NCBI GenBank assembly: GCA_023512835.1
Contig: CM042086.1
Span: forward strand, 15,574,309 to 15,638,308
DNA length: 64,000 bases
Reading direction: 5' to 3'
From: Taxillus chinensis
Lineage: Eukaryota > Streptophyta > Magnoliopsida > Santalales > Loranthaceae
Part shown: in pieces, positions 25,690-38,800 of the stretch
How positions within the stretch are numbered: the stretch's first letter is position 1
Layout of the letters: every line of letters begins with the position of its first letter
The notes under the pieces: model-generated
Database searches by the model: none
The model's input: only the letters and a program-made list of their open reading frames with translations
What the model was told of the DNA's origin: nothing
Position numbers and translations under genes: made by a program

Positions 25690-27225
25690 ATGCCAATGGC
25701 AATCCAAGCACCTGACTTCCATGCTCAGCCGTTCGTCTTCGACGCCCCGTTTCTACAGTCCCAGCCTGACATTCCCGCCCACTTCGTATGGCCCAACGAC
25801 GAGCGACCGCAGAGGGAGCAGCCGCCCCACACACTCCAGGTTCCGGTCGTCGACTTGGCGGGGTTCCTCTCCGGCGACCTTTCCTCCGTCCATGAAACGG
25901 TGGAGGTCGTCGACAAGGCGTGCCGGGAGCACGGGTTCTTCATGGTCAAGAACCACGGCGTAAACGCAAAACTGGTGGCCAAAGCGCACGACCTCATGGA
26001 CTTCTTCTTCCACATGCCTCTGTCGGAGAAGCAAAGGGCTCAGAGGCAGCCCGGGGACCACTGCGGCTATGCCAGCAGCTTCACTGGTAGATTCTCCTCT
26101 AACCTCCCATGGAAAGAGACTCTTTCCTTCTGCAGCGATGACAAGTCTGCAGATAGGGTGGAAAATTACATCTTCAATCTCTTTGGCCAAGACTTTAGGG
26201 ACTTCGGGTAATTTGCTTTTTCCTTCTTACTATATATCATTGTTGTTTACTGATAAACACACACACTCACAGGCACGATTCATGGTCAAAATGTATATAT
26301 TAATAAGCGATGGTTGGATTTTTTCCAGGAGAGTGTATCAGCAATACTGTGACGCCATGAACCAGCTGTCTTTGGCAATCATGGAGCTTTTGGGTTTGAG
26401 CCTTGGCATTGGGAGATGGCATTTTAGGGAATTTTTCGAAGGGAACGATTCAATAATGAGATTGAATTACTACCCACCATGCCAGAGATCTGATCTGACA
26501 CTGGGGACAGGGCCTCACTGCGATCCCACCTCCCTAACCATCCTTCACCAAGACCACGTTTGTGGCCTAGAAGTCCAAGTCGACGGAATGTGGCATTCCG
26601 TCCCTCCTGTTTCAAACACATTCGTCGTCAATATTGGTGACACATTCAAGGTAAATTCGCACCACTGCTGCGTCATTTGGGTTTTCATTTCTAAAGTCAT
26701 CACACAAGTCACTTATATATATATATATATTGTTCTAAAAAAGCACAATACAAATTGGATTTCAATATACATATATATCAAGAAAATACTAGTTATATAT
26801 ATTTATGTTCATTGGTTGGTGTCATGTCACGGACGAAGTGTGGTCGCGTACATTTAGATTCACTCTACGAAAAACTAGCCTTCATCATCGATCAGGAACT
26901 AAAGGGTCATATAATTATTGAGAACTAGCTGTATATATTATGGTTTTGGCAGGCACTGTCAAATGGGATATACAAGAGCTGCTTGCACAGAGCGGTGGTG
27001 AATAGCCAGACAGCGAGGAAATCTCTGGCATTCTTTTTGTGTCCGGACAAAGAAAAGGTTGTTGCGCCGCCACAAGGGCTGGTCGATGCTGCGAACGGGA
27101 GGGTGTATCCGGACTTTACGTGGCGCACTCTCCTGGAATTCACTCAAAAGCACTACCGGGCCGACATGAGAACCCTGGAGGTTTTCTCCAATTGGCTTGA
27201 GCAGCAGGACAATATTAAATGCTGA
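25690..27225 (+). CDS. GA20ox: Gibberellin 20-oxidase (2-oxoglutarate/Fe(II) dioxygenase)
   Basis: Three exons, 25690-26207, 26329-26650 and 26953-27225, give 370 residues, the normal length and two-intron layout of the family. GA 20-oxidases are soluble enzymes that successively oxidise C-20 of GA12/GA53 to GA9/GA20, a rate-setting step for bioactive gibberellin. Seen: the N-terminal DIOX_N region with [18 protein letters not shown] (139-147), diagnostic for GA20ox; [10 protein letters not shown] (219-228); the iron ligands HCD (His236, Asp238) and His292 in LHRAVVN; and Arg302/Ser304 in RKSLAFF for 2-oxoglutarate. The start is the first ATG ([10 protein letters not shown]), with family-like spacing. 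All catalytic residues are present. Such genes are typically repressed by GA feedback, but no such element could be identified here. The paralogue number cannot be decided from sequence alone. Confidence 0.95.
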
Positions 27226-28136
27226 GACCAGTACTGCCTCTCATGCCTACTTTTTCTGAAGACTGGCTTCTCATAAAAGCAATAGAAGAATAAAATGTTG
27301 AACTAGACTTGAGGAAAAGACAAAAACAAAAAGGGAAGCTGCTTTAGACCGGAAATTCTTGAAAAAGAAATCCAGAAAAGGTAACCGACAAGGTGGCAAA
27401 TCTATTTATCGTGTCATGCCACCGAATATATATATATATATATATAAAATTTTATATGTGTGTGTGCTCGTGTGCTTGTATGAGTGTACAGTCAATGTGG
27501 TTTTGACTGTGGGTTTATCTTTATATGAATGAATATTCCGTTTGGCTGTTCTCATATTAACCCCGTATGTCTTCATGCAAGTGTCCGTACAATCATTTTA
27601 AAATAATGAACCCACAATATATATTTGGGAAGTAAAAAAAAAAAAGGAAAAAGAACCCACTTTGTAGTCAATATGAAAACCATTAACTTGAAAATAAATA
27701 TAAATAAATAAAGGTGAGAGAAGCACGACAAGACCGAGCATCCTACTAATGATTTGTTATTTTAATTAAACAGGGGATTCCCTTGTTGGCAAATGGCATT
27801 GTCTGTTACTTTAGTCACACAATTTGATGCTAAAACATTTTGAAGGCCCAACATCATGCTCATGCCACTGCAATAATATTGTACAAGGAATAATTCTCAC
27901 GGTGGCGGGTTGCTGCCCCATTTTGTCCTTAGTTACTACAGGTTGGAAGATATTGTCAGAGCATCCATTACAATAATTATACGGTCTCAACTGTACGGAC
28001 AAAGAACAGCATATACCTGAATGGTCACCCGCGGATAAGGTCAGCAACAGACCTTAGACCATCTCTGATCTATTATTCTAATTTAAAGCAATTTTCTGTA
28101 ATTTTCATACACCATCTCCAGTTTAATCAACACAAT

Positions 28137-28178
<42 letters not shown>

Positions 28179-29484
28179 TCTTTCTCTACCGTCCATCCAT
28201 CGCCGCGGAAGAGGGGAGATTCAGGGTAGGGCAGCATCGGCGCTTGAGTTTCGTGCAGCACTGCTTCTGTGTCCTGAACAAACATCGGGACATGATATTC
28301 ACTGGTATCCCTATTAAATTCATCGATCCACATCCATGATAGTACAGTCCTCAATTGATCTTTACTGCCTGCAGGTTACGCCATATTTGGTTTTACTTCA
28401 AATGATAAATAACCAAATAATAAATTCGCATTTAATTTAATATATTTATGTTATATTTGTTATATTATTATATTTGTGAATATATTCGTAAACATCAAAA
28501 AAAAATTGTACCTGAAAAAAATATATTAGTGGAAACAATTAGAATAATAAGCAAACAATATCGTTATATTTGTGAATATATTGGCAAACATGAAAAAAAA
28601 TTTCAAATAATTCATGAATGTACCTGGATTTGTGAAAATTAGTGGTAAACGAAAAATTAATAAATCAATTAATATGTATAAAAGTTATTTTATTAAATAT
28701 AATTTAATAAGTATATACTTTTATATTATTATTAAATAAAAAATATATGCTTTTTTTATTATATTTTTATAAATTTTTATAATTTTATAATTGCGTTTGT
28801 AAATATTTTCGTGAATCGTTCATAAATAATTAGTGAACATTATAATTTAAGATTCATGATTCAATTCATTAACAGATAATAAAAAATATGATCGGAACAT
28901 CTTATTATTCGGTTTGACGTGATTCATTATATTATATGGTCCAATGTAAATGTTTGTCCAAATCATATGGTTTAAATTTAAATTATATTTTTTTTTTACA
29001 TTATTTGGTTGTCAGCGATTCAAAACTCACACAAACCAAATTGGATTCTGATATCTGAGACTAGAATCGGCTTTCTAATATTTCAGATTGAGCTTCTTGG
29101 GTTGCTCTAGTGGCTTTATAAAGTGGAATACTAATCTCTTGCCAGTGTCACATGTAAACCTCAACTATCGGAAAATCATCGTCGTGATGCCACAAATCCT
29201 GGATTGGGATTCTTGACCTTGGATCCTGAAACTAATCCATCAAGGAAGGTTGGGCTTTAACTTTTCTTTTGGTGGAATCCAGTTCCTGTGCTCGGTATCC
29301 TGGTCTCATGGAGTTTAATTAAAACGCCCCGAATTGGAATTTTTTATCATTCTAATTGAAATGCTGATCTAATTGGCACAAAAAAGTTAGTTTAAGATGA
29401 AATTCACCGAGCTGGCAAAAAAAATACTAAAATGATAGGAACCCTCGAGCGGACAGGATCATACAGAGTCGTAACTTGAGTCCG
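27226..29484. other. Intergenic region downstream of GA 20-oxidase
   Basis: Holds the probable 3' UTR (to about 27530), TA microsatellites (27427-27446 and 28139-28173) and unannotated repeats. The block 29020-29330 is GC-richer with phrases such as GGGTTGCTCTAGTGGC, and may be an old retroelement piece. No gene is recognised. Confidence 0.45.
28139..28173. repeat. (TA)n microsatellite
   Basis: About 17 TA units without interruption. Confidence 0.9.
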
Positions 29485-29582
29485 AGAGCTATGGCTCAAT
29501 ATATTATATTATAGCTGTTTCGTAGCTATAATATATTATATTATAGCTGTTTCATAGCTATGGCTCAATATATTATATTATG
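29485..29582. repeat. 32-38 bp tandem repeat, about three units
   Basis: Three successive units contain AGCTAT...AATATATTATATTAT(AGCTGTTTC). Each unit is itself partly palindromic. It lies about 250 bp beyond the stop codon of the minus-strand CLB1 gene. Confidence 0.7.
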
Positions 29583-29832
29583 ACCTAAGCGTTCATGCCA
29601 GTAAAACAATAAAAACTTTCCAAACTTATTGTTGTTCTTTACATATACACTAACGCATTTAGTAAGTCGAGAATTAGTATAAATGGGGATGCAGATTGAT
29701 ATACAGGGGTGAAGCGTTTTAATAATACTAGTGTATGAGGAAAAAATGAAAGTAATTGCATCTCCATACTGACAAGTTACAAACACGATCCATGATTGAC
29801 GTACTTGGACCACCACTAGTGTCTTCATCGCA

Positions 29833-32800
29833 CTAAACTGGCTTAGCGCCACCATTTTCTTGAACACCCTGCACCGGAGTTGAGGAGCCACTCTTCTTAG
29901 ACATGCTAGATTGCCCTGTCATGCTCCTTCCCATGAACTTTCCAGCTTTGCTCAGACCACTCCCAACAGCTCCAAAGCCACTCCCGACAATTCCAACTCC
30001 TGTACCAATGCCACTTCCCACAAGCCCGACTCCAGCACCAATCCCACTACCCACCAAGCCAACTCCAGAACCAACCACGGATACTGCTCCATCAAGCGCA
30101 TCCATTGTGCTCCCAATGACACCTTCTGCTTTTAGTTTTTTTCTCTCTTCCAGGATACGCTTCTCTTCTTCCAGTGCAACCAACTGTTCTTCCTTGTCGA
30201 AATTGTGGTAGAAAACCTGAAAGTACACATTTATAACCCGCTTTGACTCATTATAAGAAAGAAAAAAACATTTATATATGAATACGTCTCAAAAAATCTC
30301 CATTCGAAACATTGTAGAATATAATGTCAAAAATATGTAGCAATCTAACCATTCTCCATTCTAAACTAAAAACAAAACAAATTAACAAAAACAAAACTAA
30401 AAGTTAGTAATGATGCGTGGTATTATTTAGTGTGCCATAGTATGAGCTGCATTGCCATACATCTCCCGGGATGGCAGAATTTAATAAGAAACCAATAAAT
30501 GTTAGAAAGAAGCAAGTTTCTTAACCCCCAGCAGAGCAAACATTAGGAAATTGTATTTAATAACCATCTCCGTTGTACTAATTTTTTAAGTTAATAATTT
30601 CATAAGCCACATTTGTGCACTTCAACATCACGGTAAACACTGTATGTTTTCTATGCATTTAACGTGTGCATTTAATGAGTTCATGGTTTGTAGTATCAAA
30701 AATAAGGCAGAAAGAAGATAACATTAGAAAACCAGCCAACATATATCTCAACAGTTCTTTATGATGCAACAATGCCTTATAAATAGATCAATCCGTTCTA
30801 TAAGAGGAGATATTCAAGTTGCTGTAACTGGCGTAAGTGAACTGCATCGTTTCCAGTTCCAACAATTGCTAAGGACTCATTCCAAAAAAACTACCTAAGT
30901 AATATCTTAATAATGAAAATCACTGATATTTCATAATCAAGCAAAATATATCCTCCGCAATCCATTCAATATTCTAGATAATAAAAATAACAAAATGTTG
31001 CTACCAATACTTTTCTTTTCTTTACAAAAACACAGTTAACTGGTAGGTCGGCATTAACTTTGAGATTCTCAAATAAGAAGAATCAACTGCACGATCCGCT
31101 CTATTTAACATATCATTTTAGGGTCATTCTTGAACCTTTGCTTTACATTTTTTTGCATGCATTGGTCTTTTTGCTGTGTTTTATGTGTTTTGTGCAAAAC
31201 TACTGTTTTGGAGTAATTTGAGGCATGCAACTCAAGAGCTGAAAAAATATTTGAAAACGAGAAGATTTACATGGGTAGTTTAAAATACTGAAGTGATATT
31301 ACAGAGCTACATGGGCAGGCCATGCTGTTTGTCTCGGCAAAGCTGATCACACATCGATATCCAGCATGGCTGTGCCACATCTCAGATAATCTAGTATTTA
31401 AGACTTATTTCACAATGAAACTTCAGCAAAATCATGAGACGGATCTAGAGGCACACTTTTGAGGGTTTTAGAGGCAGAAAAAAGGAGAAAGCGAGGATTA
31501 GGTCGAATCAAGCAGGAATGAAGAATACTTTCAATCTAGTTCTTTCTTTTTCTCTTGTATTTATGTTTCTAAAAACCATGGTTGTATTTATTTTAGTATG
31601 CAAGGCTAGAAGCCTTAACATGGGGTTAGAATGATTTTCAATGTATTGTTTAATAGAATTTGGAGCTTGTTACGTGTTAATTCGTTAATTTTAATGTCCA
31701 AGTGTCTTCAATCGACTAGATCACACTGTTCATGTATTAGATTCTTTGGTGAAGCCTTTAGGGATGAAGAATTAAATCTAAAACTCAAAATAATGAAACT
31801 AGGGAACGTACAATCACAAGAACAAGTGCTCTGCAAAAAACCAAGTTAGGGTCGGTTTCCTTAAAATGATTAATCTGAGATTCAATAACTCAGTAGCTAG
31901 GGTTGACAGATGATTACAACCTCAAGACAAGGTAGTTCATTATTAGGTAATTGAGTTTTTAACAATAATAATAAAGATAAATTTAAATTGTGCATGCCAT
32001 ATATTTGTGAAACATTGAATGAAATTGTCTCAATCACGCGAAATCACTTTAATCAGTCTTAATTAAATTTTAAATTTGCTGTTAATTAATAGTTTTAATT
32101 TATAAACTTAGCTAGATTACAATTTCAACCAATCAATCGATTTTGTCTTGACTAATAACTGAGCTCTAAACATTAGTAATTGTCAAGGTCTTTGTGGATT
32201 CAATATCCCAAACTATTACTTGAACCACCCATATGCTTGTGAATTGTCAATCAATACTGCATCACTGTATAAGTAGAATTCTAACAATAATAAAACTATC
32301 TAACCGGTGGGCAAATCAAGGTAAAAGGAGATAATTCATATCGTAGTGGTGAAATGCAAATCTCAAGCAATGAAAATTTAACTTCAAAAAAACAATAAAC
32401 AGGCTTCAACTACAGATTTAGGGTGTCTTTAATCACAGGGACAAGCTAACATCTCAAAATTAACCAAAAAGAAAAAAAGCAACTTTCAATTATCACAGAA
32501 AAGCATTCGTAGCTGTAGATAAAATTGCATACCTTTACAGTAACCGTTCCTCTATCCTTCTTGTCCTTTATTTTAAGCATATCAAGCGATGGCAAAAGCC
32601 TCAGATCAACCTCCTTAAGAGTTTCAGCCTCTACATCGATCAAAGGTAACTTTACAATGCCTAAGCGTTTGTCTTGCCCAATGTCCTTATCAAAAACCTG
32701 TTTTTAGCTTTGGTGAGTATTTGTAACCCAAAAAATAAATAAAATAAATAAAATGTAAATGATGGCATTATAAACATTGAGAAGAACTTGAGGACAACTC

Positions 32801-35800
32801 TGTAATAATATTAGACAGCCAAGCATTTTCCTTGTGCCATTAGAAAAGTCTTATAAAGGCATCAGAGCTTGACTGCATTCCAAAAGAAAATGGCTAGCAA
32901 GAAATCTCCTTTTTTTTCAAAATTTTGAACTATAACGTCCTGGGACAAAACATATTGGACTGAGATGATTGAACTTTTAATGATTAACAAGCTTCCTAAA
33001 AGATGTATTTTTACCCAAATTCCAACCAAAAAAAAAATTGAAATGCTCGTGGGAAGAAAATTTCCCTTATTCCTCATTTCTTTGTATTATATTAGGTTAA
33101 GCTACTTCCAAACTTTTAAAAAAAAATTCTAATAGCAACAGCTGCAAAGCATAATGATAATTGTTTATAGGCCTTGTCCTCATATCTAAAGAGAGACAGG
33201 AGTGTCAATAGGAAAGAAACAAAAAAGCTTCTGTTTTATAGAGAAGGGGAAGAAGTCCTTATCAAAGTCGGCCAACCACTAACCTTTGGACCATATAGGA
33301 CAAAAACATGAAACTAGTAATTTTACTGCATTAATCGATCTTTGAATTGTAATGAGTGAACCATTGCATTTCAAGTAAGTCCCTAAAGACCTAGGCCAAA
33401 ACTGTAGACTGATTTATATTTTAAACCACATAAAAAGAAAATGATAACCCTGGTGATCATAAGATGTAAGTTCATTAGCATTTAAAGCCACCTATGCTTC
33501 ATTACTAGGAAAAAATTCTGCTTTTTAGAGAGCTATGTTATTTCCCTCAACACCGAATATAATAAAAGAAAAAGGATTATGAAACACATGCAAAGTAGGT
33601 TTTATGAAATTCCCTTGACCACACAAAATGCTTCCTCTAGTCAACTGCATCACCGAGACTAAGAAAACTAAGTGCAAAGCTGTGTGACGTGCAAATTGAC
33701 ATTGACTAAGGCTGAGTGCAAAATGTATGAGAATTTAGGTTAAAGGAGCCATGAATTACTACATGGTTTTGTGGGGTTATTTAATAACAAATTGAAGCAC
33801 ATCTATATTTCTCAGCTTTAGGAAAGTGTTCGATATATTGTATTTATATGGTTGGTATTATTAAATTAGAAGATATATGAGGATACTCTCAAGAATCTTT
33901 CTATAATAGCTAGGGTTTTTCATATTCTACAAACTTTCCATATTATAATCTTAGTTCCTTTCTATATTCTCTCTTTCTACCAACAGAGAATATTATTTTT
34001 TACAAAGAATTTCTTTAAATTTTCAATTTAACAACAAAACAAAGGGATCTTGTTCCACAAAAACTTTAGTTAAGACAAATTGCATATTCACGTCAACAAT
34101 TTAAAAGGGTGACAGAACATTTGCAAATTCAGAATATTCCCACAACATAAAACTGTTACCGCTTATTCTGGTTTATCAGTTGAACTTTGAATTGCATCAT
34201 AAATCTTGTTTAGTGAGTTACGCATTATTTCAGCAATACAAGAGCTGCACTGACTTGGCTAGAACATTAACATTTGATATTATCAAATAAGAATAGGAAA
34301 CTGACCATCATAGAAATATCTTATCAAAATCCATAATCTTAGTGAATGATCCTATGAAATACATTTTTGAACATTATAGGTGCATTGGTACAGAACTTTA
34401 AAAACAAAGGTCTATAATTTAAACGGCAGATCCTCATTTTGTTGGGTCACAGAAACAAACCTATTACTTCCTGTGCATCAACTCAATTATTAATGCTACG
34501 CAGAAAGGCTACTAATTCTCCTGGGCAGGTTCAATAGAGTAAGAACTGTTTTTGCAAGTCCACAATAGTTATAAATGAAAACATTACACGTTCAAAGAAT
34601 TTACAACCAGGGAAAATGAATGACAACATTTCTCAAAACTGCTGATGAGTGTCACCGAATCCATAAGGATTGAAAGTGCTAAGTGCATAGGAAAGAACAA
34701 ACAAATTCAACTAAATCTAACCTCAATGATAAGCGATTGGGTCTCCTTGTCTTCTGCAATCAACTCAAACGTTTGATTCCAGACAGGGTTCAGGTTGTTG
34801 TCAATAACCTTTGTCTTAACCTTAATCAGTGGCCGAATGGACAAAACCACATATGGATCAGATTTTCCAATCATCTCCATGTTCTTTAAACCACTTGCTT
34901 TTACTACCGTCAATGTAAGCTTTCCCTGTGGTTTAAGCTCTAATTCACTGCAAAACAAAAGCAAATGTTTAAAAGAAGTATTTCCTACCAAGTGCACGGA
35001 GACGAAAAATTATTACAATAACAAAATTAGAAGGGTGTTATATATCGATGTGCTTCATATTGACGAACTCAACTGACAGCCTGAATAAAAAAATATCTAA
35101 CAAAGCTTATTATATAAATTTGGTCATACTCAAGTATCATAGATAAAATACATAAAATATATATACATGTTTTTCATTTTACAGCATAGTTGATTCAAAA
35201 AAACTAAACCTTTATCCCAAGACTTGGGTTAGCCATACAAAACAACAATAAATTAAAAGTCAATTACATGAATCCAACGATATAACTCATCTCCATTGGT
35301 TGTTTCACTCTCATATAATCCTAAACACTCAAATTTTTTCTTAGAGCATGCATCCATGTTTCAAACGACCCACCTCTATCTTGTTTGAGCGGCATAGTTG
35401 GCTTAATGCTACCACAAATTTGACAAATTGAACAATGGTTGCACAAACAAGGATAAAACAAAATTAATGCATGAAAAATTGAAAATGAGAAATCAAATGT
35501 TACAAAACTAGGGGAGCAGCACCATGCAGAATTGACATTGTTAGAGTATCTCCAATCATTCTAAAATGAGCTAAAGTTATATTTAGCTTGCTACAGTGAG
35601 CCTTTAACTAATAACACTCCAATGATACATCATGTATATTTTTACTTAACAATTAATTTTTCCAATCTACCCCTACATTACCTTTCCCAAATTCCAAATC
35701 CCTAATCCCTAATGGACTGAATTCTGCCTCAGCCCGTAAAACACCTCTGCAATCTCGATCTCAATATCGTCCTGGTAGGATGAGGACGACTTGGATGAAG

Positions 35801-38800
35801 TTTTTGGAGGGCATTGCTGCTTCTGGCCATTCGACTTGGGATGAACAAAAGTGAGGAACCATCTTCTTCTAGGCAGAAACATTAGACGACGAGGGCGAGA
35901 CTGGAGCAAGTGGTGCGACACCACTTCTCACCTGCGATGCCGCCGAAGCTTGATGATGAAGTTGGTCTCCACCAACCTCGCCACCGCCCGAAGCCCAGGA
36001 ATCGTGAGATCGCTTTATAGAAGCTGCGATCCGAATAAAACCAGCGTCAAAAATCGCCACCGAATCAAACCAGCACATGAAAAATAAAATCCCATTACCT
36101 GGACGGGCCTTTCTGGGCATAGAGAATCCAATCATCACATCTGCGGCCTTCCAAGTAGGCGGCGATCTGTATACTTTGGCCGCTGAAAAGCTCTTCCGCG
36201 ACAGGGGAGCATGGGGCGGGCGGGCGGGCGCGACTGAAGCGAAACGCAGGGACATCGCTGGACTGAAGCGTAATTTTTCTTTATGTGCTAACATGGCATG
36301 TTCAGCTAAAGCAAAAGCAAAAGTCAAATTTTGCTTTCTTTTTTGCTTTAACTATGCATTTAGCTAATGCATTGGAAAAGATTTTTAGTAAAATATAGCT
36401 TTAGCTATGCCTTTACCTAATGCATTGGAGATACAACCAGAATTGTCCAATAATTTTCCAATGATTGGATGACTAGGTACAGAATTGACAAGAATAGAAC
36501 CAGGAACCGACAAAATTAACATCATTGGAAATATTATCATTATTGAGGAGTTAGCCCATTGGGTTAAGTGTGTTCCATGGTAGGGACCATGTCATCCCTT
36601 CTCTCTCTCTCTCTCTCTCTCTATGTGTGTGTGTGTGTGTATGCATGTATCCTAACTACACAATTGTCCCGGGAATACAGTATTCAAAATTATTAATAAA
36701 GAACTACTAACAACAAACCAGAGTAGATAATCTCAAACTAAAGAAATAAGGAAATACAGGCTAACCACATAAACAAATTAAATCAATACCTTGTGTCCAC
36801 AGGTATACCACCAATGGGAACAACAATCCTATGTGGCCATTGAAGCATATCAGTAATGATTGACTCCACAGTATCCTACACAATGTCAGGGGGAAAATAT
36901 GATATAATGGATTAAAGAAAAGATAATATAATTAATCAGAAACCTGATCAAAACATCACCGCATAACTTACATCAATCATATCTGAAATTCCAGGAAGCG
37001 CAGTCAAGCTTCCACCAACGGCCTTCAAATTATAATCAATTTTAGGTTTTGGCTGCGTGAAAGGGATGGAATAGAAGAGTTATAATAATGTAATATGATG
37101 TAATTACTAATATCCAACATGTCTATCACTACCCTCGAGTTGAAGCTTATAAATACGCTTCGATTTGTTACATAATTTACCTTGTTACACAATATGAACC
37201 AAACTTCCCTAATTTCCATACAACTTACATTTCTCTACTAGCAAGGTTAATATACAACAACAAGGATCATCTGCCCTCCACGTATTGGGTTTTACTCTGG
37301 GGCCTTGAGTAAATCTCAACTGATTTAGGAGCTAATGCCTGAGTTTGGTGGGATAGAAGGATGCATGCCCTTGAAAAGGGGATATTTGACTTTTCAAAAG
37401 AGCACTCTTTCGGACCACCCAATTTAATTTCTATCATTGTTATGTTGGAAAGCATTCAGCGAAGATTCTTGTGGAGGGGTTCTGTTGATGTTTTTAAATT
37501 TCAGTTGTCATAGTGGTGGCTGGGGGTTAAGCCTATTCAGGCCTTTAATAGAGTTGTATCAGCTAAGTGAAGGTGAAAGTTTATGGAGGAAAAAGGGAGT
37601 TTATGGGGGCTAACAATTTCCTCCATTTTTTAAACAAACCACTATGGTTAGATGTCTAAGCGTTCACAGTGTCTTATGGGATGGGCTCATGGAGAAGCTT
37701 AGGGTGGACAGGCCTGTGGGGAAGCTTAGGGGAAGGGTGGGAAAAGTTTCATTAGTTAGTGGTTTGGAAACCTGGGGAAAGCGAATCAATATTATTTTCA
37801 GATGATGTGCGGTATGGGGATCAACCTTGAGGAATGTTTTTCCCGGTTCTGTATGAGCAGGCAACTACAAGAGAATCAATTGTGGTCTTCTAATATGGTA
37901 CTTTTAATGTGGTACTTTGTAGCAAAGGTAGAAAAAGAAGCATGGTTGAAGAATCAAAAATACGACATTCTTTTCACCACTCATTTACGAGAAAATTCCG
38001 CATGACAACGAAAGAGGAAAAATCATTCCCCCAAGCCTATGTCACTGGATACCAACAGGGGACCAGATCTAGATCACAGAAAAAATCAAAGCAACCAAAA
38101 ATCAGGTTCTAAAAAAGGGGCCTTAGGCACCCTATAATGGATGCCTTAAACAGCACGCCGACCCCTGCCTCGAGCGGGTGAGGCAGGCGACTCAGCAGCT
38201 GTTGGCTGCCTCAGCTCAAATACAGACTGAGGCGGCCAGTGGTCCATCTTTCTCAACACAGCAGCCGTGAAAGGTAAAACCCTATCAATCGCTGCCTCCT
38301 TCCACTCCACTGAAACACCAACCAGCAATCGCCTACCTCCGGTGGCCACCCAACAGCAATGCTATCAGTGTCCAACGACCTCATTCCTGCGGCCTCTTTT
38401 TCTTTTCAGAAACCCTTTTGAAAGCTGTTTTCATTGTTGTTCTTCCTCTGGCAGTTACCAGTGAGTTCCCTTTCTTATTTTAGCTTATGATCACTCTAGA
38501 ATAGGTGCAGTTTATTTTTGGTGTGATGGCAAGTAACCAAAGAAAGGATCCGGCTTGAAAATATTAGAATGAAATGGAAATAGATGGGAAAAAAGGTACA
38601 AATATATTTGATGTCTATTTTTGTTATTGTTGAGGTGTCTGCCTCAACTGTATTGAGACACTCATACCATCGAACAATATTGGGCCATCCTTAATCAAGA
38701 ACCCATATTCTAGGGAATTATCCTAATAAAAAATCTATTTGCAAAAAATTAATAATAAAAAATCAAGGTACCCTGCTCACATTGTAATCTGTGAGAAGAT

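Noticed and set aside
35521..36500. CAGAATTG repeats near both ends of the TIC-carrying element as a target duplication
   Set aside because: The motif occurs three times (about 35527, 36438 and 36480) and its distances from the two inverted ends do not match.
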